From Seleniibacterium sp963677135 (GTDB taxonomy: Bacteria > Desulfobacterota > Desulfuromonadia > Desulfuromonadales > Geopsychrobacteraceae): 64,000 nucleotides of DNA. The stretch covers positions 372,001 to 436,000 of the forward strand of contig CAXXLS010000017.1 in NCBI GenBank assembly GCA_963677135.2, given 5' to 3'. The translations under genes and the position numbers were made by a program. Shown here piece after piece: positions 33,294 through 42,034 of the stretch. The notes beneath the pieces were generated by a model. That model was given only the letters and a program-made list of their open reading frames with translations, did not search any database and was not told the DNA's origin. Within the stretch, counting starts at the first letter, position 1. Each line of letters starts with the position of its first letter.

Positions 33294-34547
33294 CACTGCT
33301 GTCTCACAGTTTGATCAATAAATAGAAGGCTTGGAAACTCACTTGTGGTATACTCAGTTCGCCAAAACACAAGTAACTACAAGGAGTTCCAAGCCATGGC
33401 ACATTGTAGCACTGTTCTTTCTCAAATAGTACGAATTTTCCCGAGACATGAATTTCAGCACCTCGCCAACAAGCATCACGAGGGACAGAAATTCCGCTCG
33501 TTTTCCCGTTGGTCTCAGTTTGTCGCCATGTTGACCGCGCAGCTGTCCGCGCGGAGCAGCCTGCGTGACGTGGTCGATAATCTCGGCGTTCAGGGTGGCA
33601 AGCTCTACCACCTCGGCATCAAGGCGTTTAGCCGGGCGACACTGGCGCGCTGCAATGAAAAACAGCCGCACACGCTCTATGAAGAGCTTTTCAAGCGTCT
33701 CCTTGGGCGTTGCCAGGGCATGGCGCCACGCAACAAGAAATTCAAGCTCGATGGCAAGGTCTACCTGCTGGATGCCTCGCTGGTTGAGCTCTCTCTTTCG
33801 CTCTTCCCCTGGGCCAGGTACCAGAAGACCAAGGGCGCAGCCAAGTTGCATATCGGCCTCGATGCCGATGGCTACCTGCCAGCCTTTGTCGATCTCACCC
33901 GGGGCAACGAGCATGAGATCAATCGGGCCAGAGAGCTCGAACTGACGAAAGGTTCCTACGTCGTTTTCGACCGTGGCTATACCGACTACAGCTGGTATCA
34001 GGAACTCACGGAAGACGGAGTCTTCTTCGTCAGTCGCCTGAAAAGCAATGCCATCGTGACACCGGGCCGTAAGCGCCGTGGCCGCAAAAGTCCAGGCGTA
34101 ATCGAGGACCGGGAGATTCGCTTGGGCAAACTGCCCGAAACCTTTCGGCTGGTCACTTACCTGGATCAGGAGACCGGCGTCACCTACCAGTTCGTGACCA
34201 ATTCCCTCGATATCCCAGCCCAAACGGTGGCCGATCTTTACAAAGAGCGCTGGCAGATCGAGCTCTTCTTCAAGTGGATCAAGCAGAACCTGCGCGTGAA
34301 GAACTTTCTCGGCACCTCGATGAACGCGGTCAAGACCCAGCTCTGGATCGCGCTATGCGCCTACCTGGTGCTCTCGTTTCTGAAGTTCCAGTCGAAAATC
34401 GGAGCTTCGTTGCAGTGTATGCTGCGGATATTGCAACTCAATTTATTTGAACGGCGCGATTTGATGGGCCTATTTCGGCCGCCAGACCGCACAAATAAAC
34501 ATGAAATCAAACAGTTAGCTCTGCTTTGAAACTATGAGACAGCAGTG
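33294..34547 (+). mobile_element. Complete IS4-family insertion sequence (1254 bp)
   Basis: The element is bounded by 19-bp inverted terminal repeats: CACTGCTGTCTCACAGTTT at 33294-33312 and its near-perfect complement at 34529-34547 (one mismatch). Exact 9-bp target duplications lie outside (33285-33293 and 34548-34556). It encodes a single transposase that fills most of its length; the stop codon overlaps the right repeat. The GC content is clearly higher than that of the AT-rich gene on its left, showing an independent origin. All parts look intact and the target duplication is perfect, so the insertion is probably recent and the element possibly active. Confidence 0.95.
33396..34529 (+). 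CDS. IS4-family DDE transposase
   Basis: A 377-residue transposase started at the ATG of MAHCSTVLSQIV behind AAGGAG. An N-terminal DUF4372-type domain (IFPRHEFQHLANKHHEGQKF onward) precedes the DDE domain. The catalytic residues are the Asp in YLLDASLVEL, the Asp in VVFDRGYTDYSWY and the Glu in the signature Y-x2-R-x3-E-x6-K, seen as YKERWQIELFFKWIK. The length is complete for the family. A longer in-frame start upstream would begin inside the left end region and has no ribosome site. No frameshift or internal stop was seen. Confidence 0.96.
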   Translation: MAHCSTVLSQIVRIFPRHEFQHLANKHHEGQKFRSFSRWSQFVAMLTAQLSARSSLRDVVDNLGVQGGKLYHLGIKAFSRATLARCNEKQPHTLYEELFKRLLGRCQGMAPRNKKFKLDGKVYLLDASLVELSLSLFPWARYQKTKGAAKLHIGLDADGYLPAFVDLTRGNEHEINRARELELTKGSYVVFDRGYTDYSWYQELTEDGVFFVSRLKSNAIVTPGRKRRGRKSPGVIEDREIRLGKLPETFRLVTYLDQETGVTYQFVTNSLDIPAQTVADLYKERWQIELFFKWIKQNLRVKNFLGTSMNAVKTQLWIALCAYLVLSFLKFQSKIGASLQCMLRILQLNLFERRDLMGLFRPPDRTNKHEIKQLALL

Positions 34548-34556
34548 ATTCTGCCT
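34548..34556. repeat. Right 9-bp target-site duplication of the insertion sequence
   Basis: An exact copy of ATTCTGCCT follows the right terminal repeat. Its last two bases are part of the TAG stop codon (34555-34557, minus strand) of the DUF4019 gene. Confidence 0.9.
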
Positions 34557-34977
34557 ATTTTATCGAATAAGAACAAGGCTGCCAGATTGTGTTCTCTTCG
34601 CACATAAGAACAATCTCGGCGGCCTTTTTCTTGTTCTCCATTTTTGTTTCAAAATAGACAAGAACATAATTCCCATCGGGCAGTCCGAAGTATTCGGATG
34701 TCATCTTCACTGCCTTGATCGACCGTTCAAGGGTTTGTCCAAGGAGATCCCTGGTTGGCCTGATCGACCTGATCCAGTCCTCTTCCGAGTGCAGTAGCTG
34801 CAATAAGGAGGCGCTGTTGAGATAAGCTTCCTGAAACTCTTCGTTGTCAATTGACCGGGCAAAATCCTCAGCTGCCTCAATGGCTTTTTGAGGAAAGGTA
34901 TCCGCTGCAAAACCATTTGCAAGCAGAGTTCCCAGGACGACGATGATCAGGGTTGTTGTTTTGATAAGTTTAAGCAT
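34555..34977 (-). CDS. Secreted DUF4019 domain protein
   Basis: A 140-residue protein with a clear signal peptide (MLKLIKTTTLIIVVLGTLLA, cleavage probably near NGFAA-DT). The mature part contains AIEAAEDFARSIDNEEFQEA, ASLLQLLHSEEDWIRSIRP, then YVLVYFETKMENKKKAAEIV, matching DUF4019, a small periplasmic family of unknown function (possibly NTF2-like). A GGGGGGATC tract precedes the ATG. The insertion sequence abuts its stop codon, leaving the coding sequence complete but separating it from any native terminator. Confidence 0.85.
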   Translation of the reverse strand: MLKLIKTTTLIIVVLGTLLANGFAADTFPQKAIEAAEDFARSIDNEEFQEAYLNSASLLQLLHSEEDWIRSIRPTRDLLGQTLERSIKAVKMTSEYFGLPDGNYVLVYFETKMENKKKAAEIVLMCEENTIWQPCSYSIK

Positions 34978-35171
34978 AGTGATCCCCCCGTGAAATCTGA
35001 TGTCGTGACAGAATAGCCGAAGAATCTGACAAAAATATGACTGGCGATGGATTTTTTAAGGTGTTTTGCGTAGAAACTGCTGGGCCGGATGCCTTTTAAA
35101 AAATAAAAACTGATAAAAAACAACGGGTTGAAAGTGGGCGGTCAATGGTTGAATTTTTTTTAAAAATATGA

Positions 35172-36092
35172 TTACCCCGTCACAAAGGCCAACCAGATCG
35201 GCAGGCTTAGCGCCGACATCAAGGTGGTCGCCGAGATAGTCGCGACCGCTATTTCGGCATCCGACCCCATTTGTCTGGACATGACGTAAGCGACCGTGGC
35301 GGTCGGGGTGGCGAGAAGAATAAGCGCAGGCAGAAAATCGTCCGCTTTGATCTGAAGCAGCTCAAACATAACCAGGGCAACGGCGGGGAGCAGAATGAGC
35401 TTGGTGATGACCGTCGCGGCAATAAGTCTTTTTTGGGATTGAATTGCTTTAAAGGAGAGGGAGGCGCCGATCAGCAGCAACGCGGCAGCAGGTGCCAGAT
35501 CGCCGAGCATGCCCAGGGTTCTGTCGATGACGTCGGGAACAGGGATTTGCAGGCCTGACGCCGAGATTCCGACCATGGAACCGATAATTACAGGATTTTT
35601 CAGATATTGAACGATCAGAGAGAAATGTCCTCCCATCGATTTTTCCCTGGCAAAGAACTGGAGAATTGTTGATGACATCACATTCTGAGTGATCATCAAA
35701 AAGCCGGAGATGATGCCCGCCTGGGCCAGCCCGGGATCTCCAAGAAAATAAAAGGCGACTGGCAGGCCGACGTAGCCGGCGTTACTGTGACAGGCCGACT
35801 GGATCGTTACGCCAGCTTTGTTTGGAGGGATTTTTAATGCTTTGGTCAATCCCCAGCTGCATAGGTAAATGACAACAACGGTGCCAAGGGTTATGGCCAC
35901 CACCCGACCGTTGAAGCCATGGGACAAGGGGAAGTTCGAAATGGCATGAAACAGAAAAGCCGGGATCGCGAAATAGTAAACAAGGCGGTTGAGGGGGCCA
36001 ACCAGTGCTTCTGGCATAAAGCCGGTTCGGGCTGCTATCCAGCCGAGTCCGATCAGAATGAAAATAGGTGCGATAGTCACCACTGTTTGCAT
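35172..36092 (-). CDS. AEC-family (auxin efflux carrier-like) transporter
   Basis: A 306-residue integral membrane protein with about ten hydrophobic helices. The N-terminus APIFILIGLGWIAARTGFM and LNRLVYYFAIPAFLFHAISN, the central SACHSNAGYVGLPVAFYFLG with the conserved Asn-rich kink, and LILLATPTATVAYVMSRQMG near the C-terminus are AEC hallmarks. Bacterial members (MdcF, MleP) carry malonate or malate. Its paralogue lies 28 bases upstream on the same strand. Both precede the catabolic island, so an organic acid substrate is plausible but not shown. Confidence 0.92.
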   Translation of the reverse strand: MQTVVTIAPIFILIGLGWIAARTGFMPEALVGPLNRLVYYFAIPAFLFHAISNFPLSHGFNGRVVAITLGTVVVIYLCSWGLTKALKIPPNKAGVTIQSACHSNAGYVGLPVAFYFLGDPGLAQAGIISGFLMITQNVMSSTILQFFAREKSMGGHFSLIVQYLKNPVIIGSMVGISASGLQIPVPDVIDRTLGMLGDLAPAAALLLIGASLSFKAIQSQKRLIAATVITKLILLPAVALVMFELLQIKADDFLPALILLATPTATVAYVMSRQMGSDAEIAVATISATTLMSALSLPIWLAFVTG

Positions 36093-36120
36093 GGGAAGAA
36101 CTCCGCTTGCTCAAGTTCCG

Positions 36121-37029
36121 TCAGTAAAGAACAAAAATCATGACAGAGATTAAAACCATGCTGATCAATGTCGTATAGGAAATAATGCTTGCCGCGAACT
36201 CTTTGTCAAGGCCTTCAAGGGTTGCGTAGATCAAAGTGTTCATGGCCGATGGGCTGAGGGCCATGATGATGGTGATAATTCTGCTTTCCCCGGTAAAGCC
36301 AAACAGGTAGGACAGCAGTACGCCCATGACCAGACCGCCGAAAATACGGATGGCAACGACGGTGAAAAGAGGTCCGGGGTTGATGATTCTGGGGCTGAAA
36401 TAAATCCCGAGAGACAGCATGATCAACGGGGTCGTCAAGCTGCCCATCGTCCTGAGAAACTGATAGGCTGCCTGGGGTAATTGAACTCCCGACAGATTGA
36501 TCGTGACCGCCAGAATCAGGGCCAACAGGGGAGGGGAAAGCAGGAACTTTCGATAGAGGGCCCGGCCGGACAGACTGGAGCCTGATTTACCGTAGCGGCA
36601 GGCCAGATAGTAGGCGAAGGAGAAGGCGACCAGGGCATTGCCGAAATCGAACAGATAGGCGACGGCGAGACCGCTCTCCTTGAAAATAGCCAGCACAAAG
36701 GGGTAGACAAAGGCTCCGTTCAGGATTGTCGAGCCGATGAGAAATACGCCCACGGTTTCGCGCGGCAGATTGAAAAAACGCCGAGAAAAATTGGCGACGC
36801 CATAACTGATGGCGATCAGGATGATGGTTATGAGCGGCAGGGTCAGCAGGTGAAACGTCAACGGAACTCTTGATATCGACAGGATAACGACGGCCGGTAG
36901 GACGAGGTAGAAAAACAGTTTCAGAAAGAGGTCTGCATTGTCCTTGGTCAGAAACCCGATGCGGCGGCAGCCGTAGCCCAGGGCAAAGATCAGAAAGATC
37001 GGGAGCAGGTTGTTGATTATGTCCGACAT
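36121..37029 (-). CDS. AEC-family transporter, paralogue of the adjacent gene
   Basis: A 302-residue protein with about ten membrane helices. It starts MSDIINNLLPIFLIFALGYG, then DLFLKLFFYLVLPAVVILSI. The middle has IGSTILNGAFVYPFVLAIFK, corresponding to the NxG/GF kink of the family, and the end has IIMALSPSAMNTLIYATLEG. It is clearly related to, but diverged from, the AEC gene downstream. They may form a two-carrier set with different substrates. The ribosome site is weak. The substrate is unknown. Confidence 0.92.
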   Translation of the reverse strand: MSDIINNLLPIFLIFALGYGCRRIGFLTKDNADLFLKLFFYLVLPAVVILSISRVPLTFHLLTLPLITIILIAISYGVANFSRRFFNLPRETVGVFLIGSTILNGAFVYPFVLAIFKESGLAVAYLFDFGNALVAFSFAYYLACRYGKSGSSLSGRALYRKFLLSPPLLALILAVTINLSGVQLPQAAYQFLRTMGSLTTPLIMLSLGIYFSPRIINPGPLFTVVAIRIFGGLVMGVLLSYLFGFTGESRIITIIMALSPSAMNTLIYATLEGLDKEFAASIISYTTLISMVLISVMIFVLY

Positions 37030-37077
37030 AGTTCGCCTGTTGTTGATGCGTTCAGCATGCGCAATGGTTTAATGACT

Positions 37078-38016
37078 TCATTTCTGATCCCTGGGGCGAG
37101 CGATGGTCACCAGAAAAACACCTAGAAAAATCAACCCCCCGCCCATAAGATGAAAAGGTCGCAGCGTCTCGCCGAGAAATGAGACGGAAATCAGCGTTGT
37201 AAAAACCGGGATCAGGTATTGTGAAATGGCGACCTCGTTGGCTGATACCCGGGTGAGCGCCTGGTTCCAGAAGCTGTAGGCGAGGACGGACGGAAAAATA
37301 TTGAGGGCGAGGACGCCGAGCAGATGCTGGCCTTCCAGTTTATGAATCCAGTCCCAGCCAACAAGGGTGTTCTCCAGAAGGACGAAGGGCAGGTTTAAAA
37401 AAACACCGAAACACATCATCATGGTAAACAGCACCTTGGGGGGCAGAGTTGAAGCAGCCCCTTTTTTCTTGTACAGAATCGTGTGAACGGCCCAGAAGCT
37501 GATGCTGCCGACCATGAACAGGTCACCAATGTTGATGTTCAACTGCAGTATGCGTTCAAACTGCCCCTTGAAGATGATGGTAATAACCCCGAGCAGCGAT
37601 AACAGAAAACCGGCCGCCTGCTTGCGGGTAATGGGGTAGCGGTACATGAGCAGCCCGGCAATGGCGATGAGGACCGGGTTGAAGGCATTGATGAAAGAGG
37701 TGTTGATGGTCGTCGTATGCGATACAGCTTCGTAAACGCAGACCGAGTTGACAGCGTACCCGGTAAATCCCAAAGCCATGAGCAGCATGATATTGCTGCG
37801 GATAAGCTTTATACTGCTGCGAACCTCCTTGACGTTGAGACATAAAAAAAACAGTGCCGGCGGCAGCCACCGGAACAGGCTTATGGTCGCAGGAGGCATA
37901 ACTCCGGAGATCAGCTTGCCGATAATAAAGTTCAAGCTCCAGAAGAGGTTGGTAAAACCAAGCAGAAGATAAGGTAACAGAGCCTGTTTGGGGTGTGAAG
38001 GTGTTTCCAGGGGCAT
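37078..38016 (-). CDS. EamA/DMT-family permease
   Basis: A 312-residue drug/metabolite-transporter superfamily protein with ten predicted helices in two EamA repeats. The first repeat has LPYLLLGFTNLFWSLNFIIG, FINAFNPVLIAIAGLLMYR and LLSLLGVITIIFKGQ. The second has VGSISFWAVHTILYKKKGAA, FWNQALTRVSANEVAISQYL and GGGLIFLGVFLV. Such proteins typically export small metabolites or amino acids. It shares the strand with the AEC genes but is separated by about 50 bases. No specific substrate can be named. Confidence 0.93.
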   Translation of the reverse strand: MPLETPSHPKQALLPYLLLGFTNLFWSLNFIIGKLISGVMPPATISLFRWLPPALFFLCLNVKEVRSSIKLIRSNIMLLMALGFTGYAVNSVCVYEAVSHTTTINTSFINAFNPVLIAIAGLLMYRYPITRKQAAGFLLSLLGVITIIFKGQFERILQLNINIGDLFMVGSISFWAVHTILYKKKGAASTLPPKVLFTMMMCFGVFLNLPFVLLENTLVGWDWIHKLEGQHLLGVLALNIFPSVLAYSFWNQALTRVSANEVAISQYLIPVFTTLISVSFLGETLRPFHLMGGGLIFLGVFLVTIARPRDQK

Positions 38017-38309
38017 GACTTTTTCTCAGTACTTTGTCAGCAGGTCGCAGACGGACCCGTGCTTAGCCTTGGCACAGCACAGCCATCCTGGCCTGATTGG
38101 GGTATTTCGTGTTCAATCGGGATGGCGACGCGTGCTGCGATAGCACGTCTTCCCCCGGTCTTTCCGGCACAATTATGGGGAAAAAACGATAGCCTCCCTT
38201 GATCCGCAGTTTTTGCAAGATTCTGCCGACAAAATACCGGGCTGAGACGTCTCTTTCATGGTAACAGGCCGCACATCTGCCGCAGGAGAAGTTACATCGA
38301 CCGGAATTC

Positions 38310-38642
38310 TTACAGAAATTCCTTGCGGATGGGAGTCCAGGTGTCGATCAGCCGGACCTTCGGCGTCAGCAGTTTCACGCTGTGCGGGATATCCCCGGGG
38401 ACGGCGATGGTGTCACCGGCATTGAGACGACAGGACTCCGACCCGATAAAAAAGTCGACAGCACCTTCAGCAACATAAACGATCTGTTCCTGTGGGTGGG
38501 AGTGCGGCTGTTCCGGCTCGTTCCAGGGGCCGTCAAAAAAATCCCAGACGGCCATCATCAGGTTGTCCGTATGGATGATGCGGCGCGTTTTGGCAGGGGA
38601 GAGTTGCTCAATCTTGCCGTCCGCTATTCTATTCGTATTCAT
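38310..38642 (-). CDS. Small cupin-domain protein
   Basis: A 110-residue single cupin. The metal-binding motif 1 is seen in PHSHPQEQIVYVAEGAVDFF (two His, Gln/Glu) and motif 2 in LNAGDTIAVPGDIPHSVKLL (Pro, His). The protein has the size of a minimal beta-barrel cupin and is soluble. Small cupins next to sugar-acid or aromatic catabolic genes are often isomerases, lyases or sensors. Here it lies downstream of a TRAP transporter on the same strand, but 208 bases away, so a link is possible only by context. The 293 bases between it and the EamA gene hold no gene; only a 6-bp hairpin without a T-tract was seen there. Confidence 0.88.
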   Translation of the reverse strand: MNTNRIADGKIEQLSPAKTRRIIHTDNLMMAVWDFFDGPWNEPEQPHSHPQEQIVYVAEGAVDFFIGSESCRLNAGDTIAVPGDIPHSVKLLTPKVRLIDTWTPIRKEFL

Positions 38643-38850
38643 TCTCGTACTCCGTTAAGCATTCATGTCATCAAGGCTCCTGGCAAAATTCGGAGATTTC
38701 CGGATTCTCAGGATTTCTGCTATCGGAATACCATATTTTCGGGAGATTGGACAGGGGGACTTTACATCTTTTCATGAATTGGCGGGGAGCCACATCCCCA
38801 TACCGGATTCCCGCTATGACCAGGAGCCCGGCATGGAGATCTATAGGAGG

Positions 38851-40125
38851 CTAGTTCATCAGTCCCGGCAGAAATGTGATAATGCTCGGAAACAGGGTAA
38901 ACAACAGTAAGGACGCCATAAGTGAAAGCAGGTAGGGCATTGAGGCCCGCATGACCTTTTCAAGGGGGACCTTGGTGATGGCGCTGGCGACGAACAAGTC
39001 GAGTCCAACCGGTGGAGTGATGCAACCGATGGCCAGGTTGACAACCATCAGCACTCCGAAGAACAGGGGATCAATGCCAAGCTGGATTGCGACCGGGAGG
39101 AAAATGGGGGTGAGGATAACAACCGCGGCCGACGCATTGATGACAGTCCCGATCATCAGCAGCAGGACGTTCATCATCAGCAGAAAGACAATCGGGGATG
39201 AGGTCAGGGAGACGACCCAGGCCCCAATGTGGTGAGGGATCTGCAGGCTTGTCATGACCCAGCCGAAAACCTTGGCGGCGCCGACGATGAACATGATCAG
39301 GGTGGTGCCGATAACTGCTTTAAAGATAATGTCCGGAAAATCTTTAAATTTCAGCTCCTTGTAAATGAACAGACCGACAAAGATACCGTAGATCGCCGCT
39401 ACTGCGGCAGCTTCCGTCGGGGTGAAAATGCCTCCATAGATGCCGCCGATGATAATGACCGGGGTCAGCAAGGCCCAGAACGAGTCCCTGAAGGTCCGAA
39501 AAAATTTGCGGGCGGAAAAGGATCCTTCCGCGGGAATCCCCTCCTTTTTGGCGATCACCCAGCTGACAACGCACATGACGATACCCATGATGACACCCGG
39601 GACCATGCCGCCGATAAAGAGATCACCGATGGAGGTGCCGGCAATGACACCATAGACGACCAGGGTGATGGACGGGGGGATGACGATGCCCACGGTTCCT
39701 CCCGCCGCAACGACTCCGGTTGCCAGCTCACGCCGATAGCCTTTTTCTTCCATCTGGTCGACCATCGTCGAGCCGAGAGCCGCGGTCGTCGCCGCCGAGG
39801 AACCGGAAATGGCCGCAAAGAACATTCCTGATACGCAGACCGCCTGAGCGAGTCCGCCGGTCAGCGAACCGACGATGGCCTGGGAAAAATTAACCAGTCG
39901 CGAGGTCACCCCGCCGGCCGACATGAACGCACCCGCCAGCATGAAGAAGGGGACGGCCATAAAGGAGAATGAGTCGATCCCTGAATACATGTTCTGGGAA
40001 ATCATCACCAACGGCATATCCATGAACATGAAGAGAACCAGAGCGACAGAAAGGGCCAGGGCGAAGGCCACCGGAACCCCGATGACGGTCATGCCGAAGA
40101 ACGATCCGAGAAGTGCGAGTTCCAT
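38851..40125 (-). CDS. dctM: TRAP transporter large permease DctM (system 1)
   Basis: A 424-residue permease with about twelve helices. It starts MELALLGSFFGMTVIGVPVA, then MALMVPFFMLAG-like SFMAVPFFMLAGAFMSAGGV. The conserved SGSSAATTAALGSTMVDQM and VAAGGTVGIVIPPSITLVVY blocks, and IYGGIFTPTEAAAVAAIYG, are DctM hallmarks. Together with the DctQ gene seven bases upstream and the DctP gene beyond it, it forms a complete sodium-driven importer for a carboxylate. The gene order is dctP-dctQ-dctM. Confidence 0.95.
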   Translation of the reverse strand: MELALLGSFFGMTVIGVPVAFALALSVALVLFMFMDMPLVMISQNMYSGIDSFSFMAVPFFMLAGAFMSAGGVTSRLVNFSQAIVGSLTGGLAQAVCVSGMFFAAISGSSAATTAALGSTMVDQMEEKGYRRELATGVVAAGGTVGIVIPPSITLVVYGVIAGTSIGDLFIGGMVPGVIMGIVMCVVSWVIAKKEGIPAEGSFSARKFFRTFRDSFWALLTPVIIIGGIYGGIFTPTEAAAVAAIYGIFVGLFIYKELKFKDFPDIIFKAVIGTTLIMFIVGAAKVFGWVMTSLQIPHHIGAWVVSLTSSPIVFLLMMNVLLLMIGTVINASAAVVILTPIFLPVAIQLGIDPLFFGVLMVVNLAIGCITPPVGLDLFVASAITKVPLEKVMRASMPYLLSLMASLLLFTLFPSIITFLPGLMN

Positions 40126-40131
40126 AGTCGA

Positions 40132-40668
40132 TTATCCCTTCTGCTTGCCGATTGCAATGGCCTGAAAATCATCGCTGTCGGCTTTGTTCTGAAAATGCAG
40201 GGTGACGGCTTTTCCGATCCTGATGGTGTCTTTGATCAGGTAGAGCAGCATCAGCAGACCGCTGGCCGGAATGATGGCATAAACCCAACTCATGGAGATC
40301 CCCAGGGCGGGAGCGGTCTGGAAGGTCATGGTCGAGGTCATTTTTCCGCCCTGGACAATCAGCATGAGAATAAAGACATAGCTGCAGACGTTGATGAAAA
40401 TCTCAAGGATAAAGCCAAAGGTCGTGTCCTTGAATCGCTCGGGGAGCATGCGCACGGCCAGGTGTCCGCTCTCTCCCATGATCAGGGCCGACCCAAGAAA
40501 AACCACCCAGACGAAAAGAAAGCGTGCAATCTCTTCAGACCACTCAAAGGAGTGCCCAAAAATATAGCGGGTGATGACCTGGAAAAAGATGATCAGCAGC
40601 ATGATCATCATCGATGTGACCGATATCCAGTACAGACATCTGCGTACGGCATTGAGTAATTTGTTCAT
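40132..40668 (-). CDS. dctQ: TRAP transporter small permease DctQ (system 1)
   Basis: A 178-residue protein with four membrane helices, started at the ATG of MNKLLNAVRRCLYWISVTSM; a longer open frame upstream lacks support. The family motif is seen in RYIFGHSFEWSEEIARFLFV and WVVFLGSALIMGESGHLAVR. DctQ packs against DctM to form the fused membrane unit of the TRAP importer. An 11-bp intercistronic hairpin separates it from dctP upstream, and dctM begins seven bases downstream. Confidence 0.93.
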   Translation of the reverse strand: MNKLLNAVRRCLYWISVTSMMIMLLIIFFQVITRYIFGHSFEWSEEIARFLFVWVVFLGSALIMGESGHLAVRMLPERFKDTTFGFILEIFINVCSYVFILMLIVQGGKMTSTMTFQTAPALGISMSWVYAIIPASGLLMLLYLIKDTIRIGKAVTLHFQNKADSDDFQAIAIGKQKG

Positions 40669-40724
40669 AGCCTGTTCTCTTTCTGTGTCTGTGGAGCGTT
40701 TAAGCGTTAACGATGAATGATGCG

Positions 40725-40751
40725 GCACAGGCAGCAGAAGGCTGCCTGTGC
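40725..40751 (-). terminator. Intercistronic stem-loop between dctP and dctQ (system 1)
   Basis: A perfect 11-bp stem (GCACAGGCAGC at 40725-40735 with GCTGCCTGTGC at 40741-40751), five-base loop, lies ten bases after the dctP stop. No U-tract follows on the minus strand, so it probably protects dctP mRNA or partly terminates, rather than acting as a full terminator. Confidence 0.7.
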
Positions 40752-40760
40752 GGATTCAGA

Positions 40761-41738
40761 TCATTTGGCCAGAGCGGCGATCTTGTCGAGATTATCCTGC
40801 CCGACCTTCCCGGCAAACATGGCATGGACAGGTTTGGTTGCCTCCTGAAACGGCGTGCGATCCACTTCGGTGACGGTCATCTTTCCGGTGGCCTTGATTT
40901 TGTCCCAGTATTCAAGGTCCTGTTCCTTGGCGATTTGACGCTGCCAGGCGATGGCCTCCTGGGCCGCCTCCGTAATGATCGCCCGCTGCTGCTCGTTAAG
41001 ACGACTCCAGCTGATCATGGACATGATCACGGGTTCGGGTGAATAGGAGTGGGCCGTCAGGGTGGCGTATTTCTGAACCTCGAAGAACCGTTTGGTCCAG
41101 ATATGGGCGCTTGGGTTTTCCTGGCCGTCCACGGTCCCCTGCTGCATGGCGCTGTACAGTTCACCGAAGGCGATGGGGGTGGGGGATGCGCCGAGGGCTT
41201 TCATCATTTCGATATAGACCTTGTTGTTCATAACCCGGATTTTCAGGTCGGCCATGTCTGCCGGGGTCTTGACCTCCTTGGTATTGTTGGTCAGGTGGCG
41301 GATGCCGTTTTCCATGTAACCGAGGAGCTTTATCCCTCTGGATTCAAGGGCCTTGCCGATATCCATGCCGACGGTATCGAGGGCTTTGTAGGCGTGCTCG
41401 CGGTTTTTGAACAGAAAGGGCAGGTCAAAGATGGAAATCTGGGGCTGGAACTGGCCAAGCACAGCGGTACCGACCAGGGCCATGTCGACGCCCCCGTAAA
41501 CCATGCTCTCAACCAGGTCTTTCTGGCCGCCGAGCTGCGAGGACGGAAAGACTTTAACTTCGATTTCGCCATTTGATTTTTCAGCGACAAGTTTCGCGAA
41601 ATAATCAGCCCCTTTGCCATAGGGATGGACAGGTTCGGCGATGTGGCCGAGTTTTAGAACGACTTTACCGGCAAAGGCGGGGGTGCTGAGGATGAGCATA
41701 CAAAGGACCATCAGGACGAGCTTGGTGAATCTTTTCAT
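40761..41738 (-). CDS. dctP: TRAP transporter substrate-binding protein DctP (system 1)
   Basis: A 325-residue periplasmic receptor. The signal peptide MKRFTKLVLMVLCMLILSTP, cleaved after AFA, is followed by VVLKLGHIAEPVHPYGKGAD and VKVFPSSQLGGQKDLVESMV. The ligand-carboxylate Arg is in LKIRVMNNKVYIEMMKALGA, and GELYSAMQQGTVDGQENP is the DctP signature. Of two adjacent ATGs the second is chosen because GGGAGA then lies at proper spacing. It is the first gene of a dctPQM operon. A hydroxy- or sugar-carboxylate ligand is likely from family knowledge; the exact one is unknown. Confidence 0.95.
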   Translation of the reverse strand: MKRFTKLVLMVLCMLILSTPAFAGKVVLKLGHIAEPVHPYGKGADYFAKLVAEKSNGEIEVKVFPSSQLGGQKDLVESMVYGGVDMALVGTAVLGQFQPQISIFDLPFLFKNREHAYKALDTVGMDIGKALESRGIKLLGYMENGIRHLTNNTKEVKTPADMADLKIRVMNNKVYIEMMKALGASPTPIAFGELYSAMQQGTVDGQENPSAHIWTKRFFEVQKYATLTAHSYSPEPVIMSMISWSRLNEQQRAIITEAAQEAIAWQRQIAKEQDLEYWDKIKATGKMTVTEVDRTPFQEATKPVHAMFAGKVGQDNLDKIAALAK

Positions 41739-41772
41739 AACCATATCTCCCTTTCAGTTGAATCTGAATAAA

Positions 41773-41790
41773 CCTGCGGCATTCCGCAGG
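41773..41790 (-). promoter_or_regulatory. Leader stem-loop upstream of dctP (system 1)
   Basis: CCTGCGG and CCGCAGG form a perfect 7-bp stem with a four-base loop in the expected 5' untranslated leader, about 35 bases before the dctP start codon. It may stabilise the transcript; a regulatory role is a guess. Confidence 0.35.
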
Positions 41791-41919
41791 AGCGGCGGCT
41801 TAGAGATGCTGAGAAAAGAAAAAGCTTTAAATGGAAACGCTGTTGCGGTCTTTGCAGGGGAGATTAGGCTTTTGTCCGACGGACTGTAAATATACGGGGC
41901 ATAAAAAGTTTTTTTTTCT

Positions 41920-41946
41920 TTGTGGCGATTGTGGTGATTGTGGTCA
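41920..41946. repeat. Three tandem 9-bp repeats (TTGTGGYSA)
   Basis: TTGTGGCGA, TTGTGGTGA and TTGTGGTCA follow one another without gaps. On the minus strand they read TGACCACAA-TCACCACAA-TCGCCACAA, about 180 bases upstream of the dctP start. They could be a regulator-binding array or a chance short repeat. Confidence 0.5.
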
Positions 41947-42034
41947 CAGGTCGTACCGGCGACTGTCGGGCAATCTCGCAGAACTGAAAAGGGCCGGGTT
42001 GGCGGATGTTCAGATGGGGTGGGGAGGAACGGAA

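Noticed and set aside
38131..38147. 6-bp hairpin CGTGCT-GCGAT-AGCACG as a terminator
   Set aside because: The stem is short and followed by CCCCC rather than a T-tract; it is not positioned right after a gene end on either strand.
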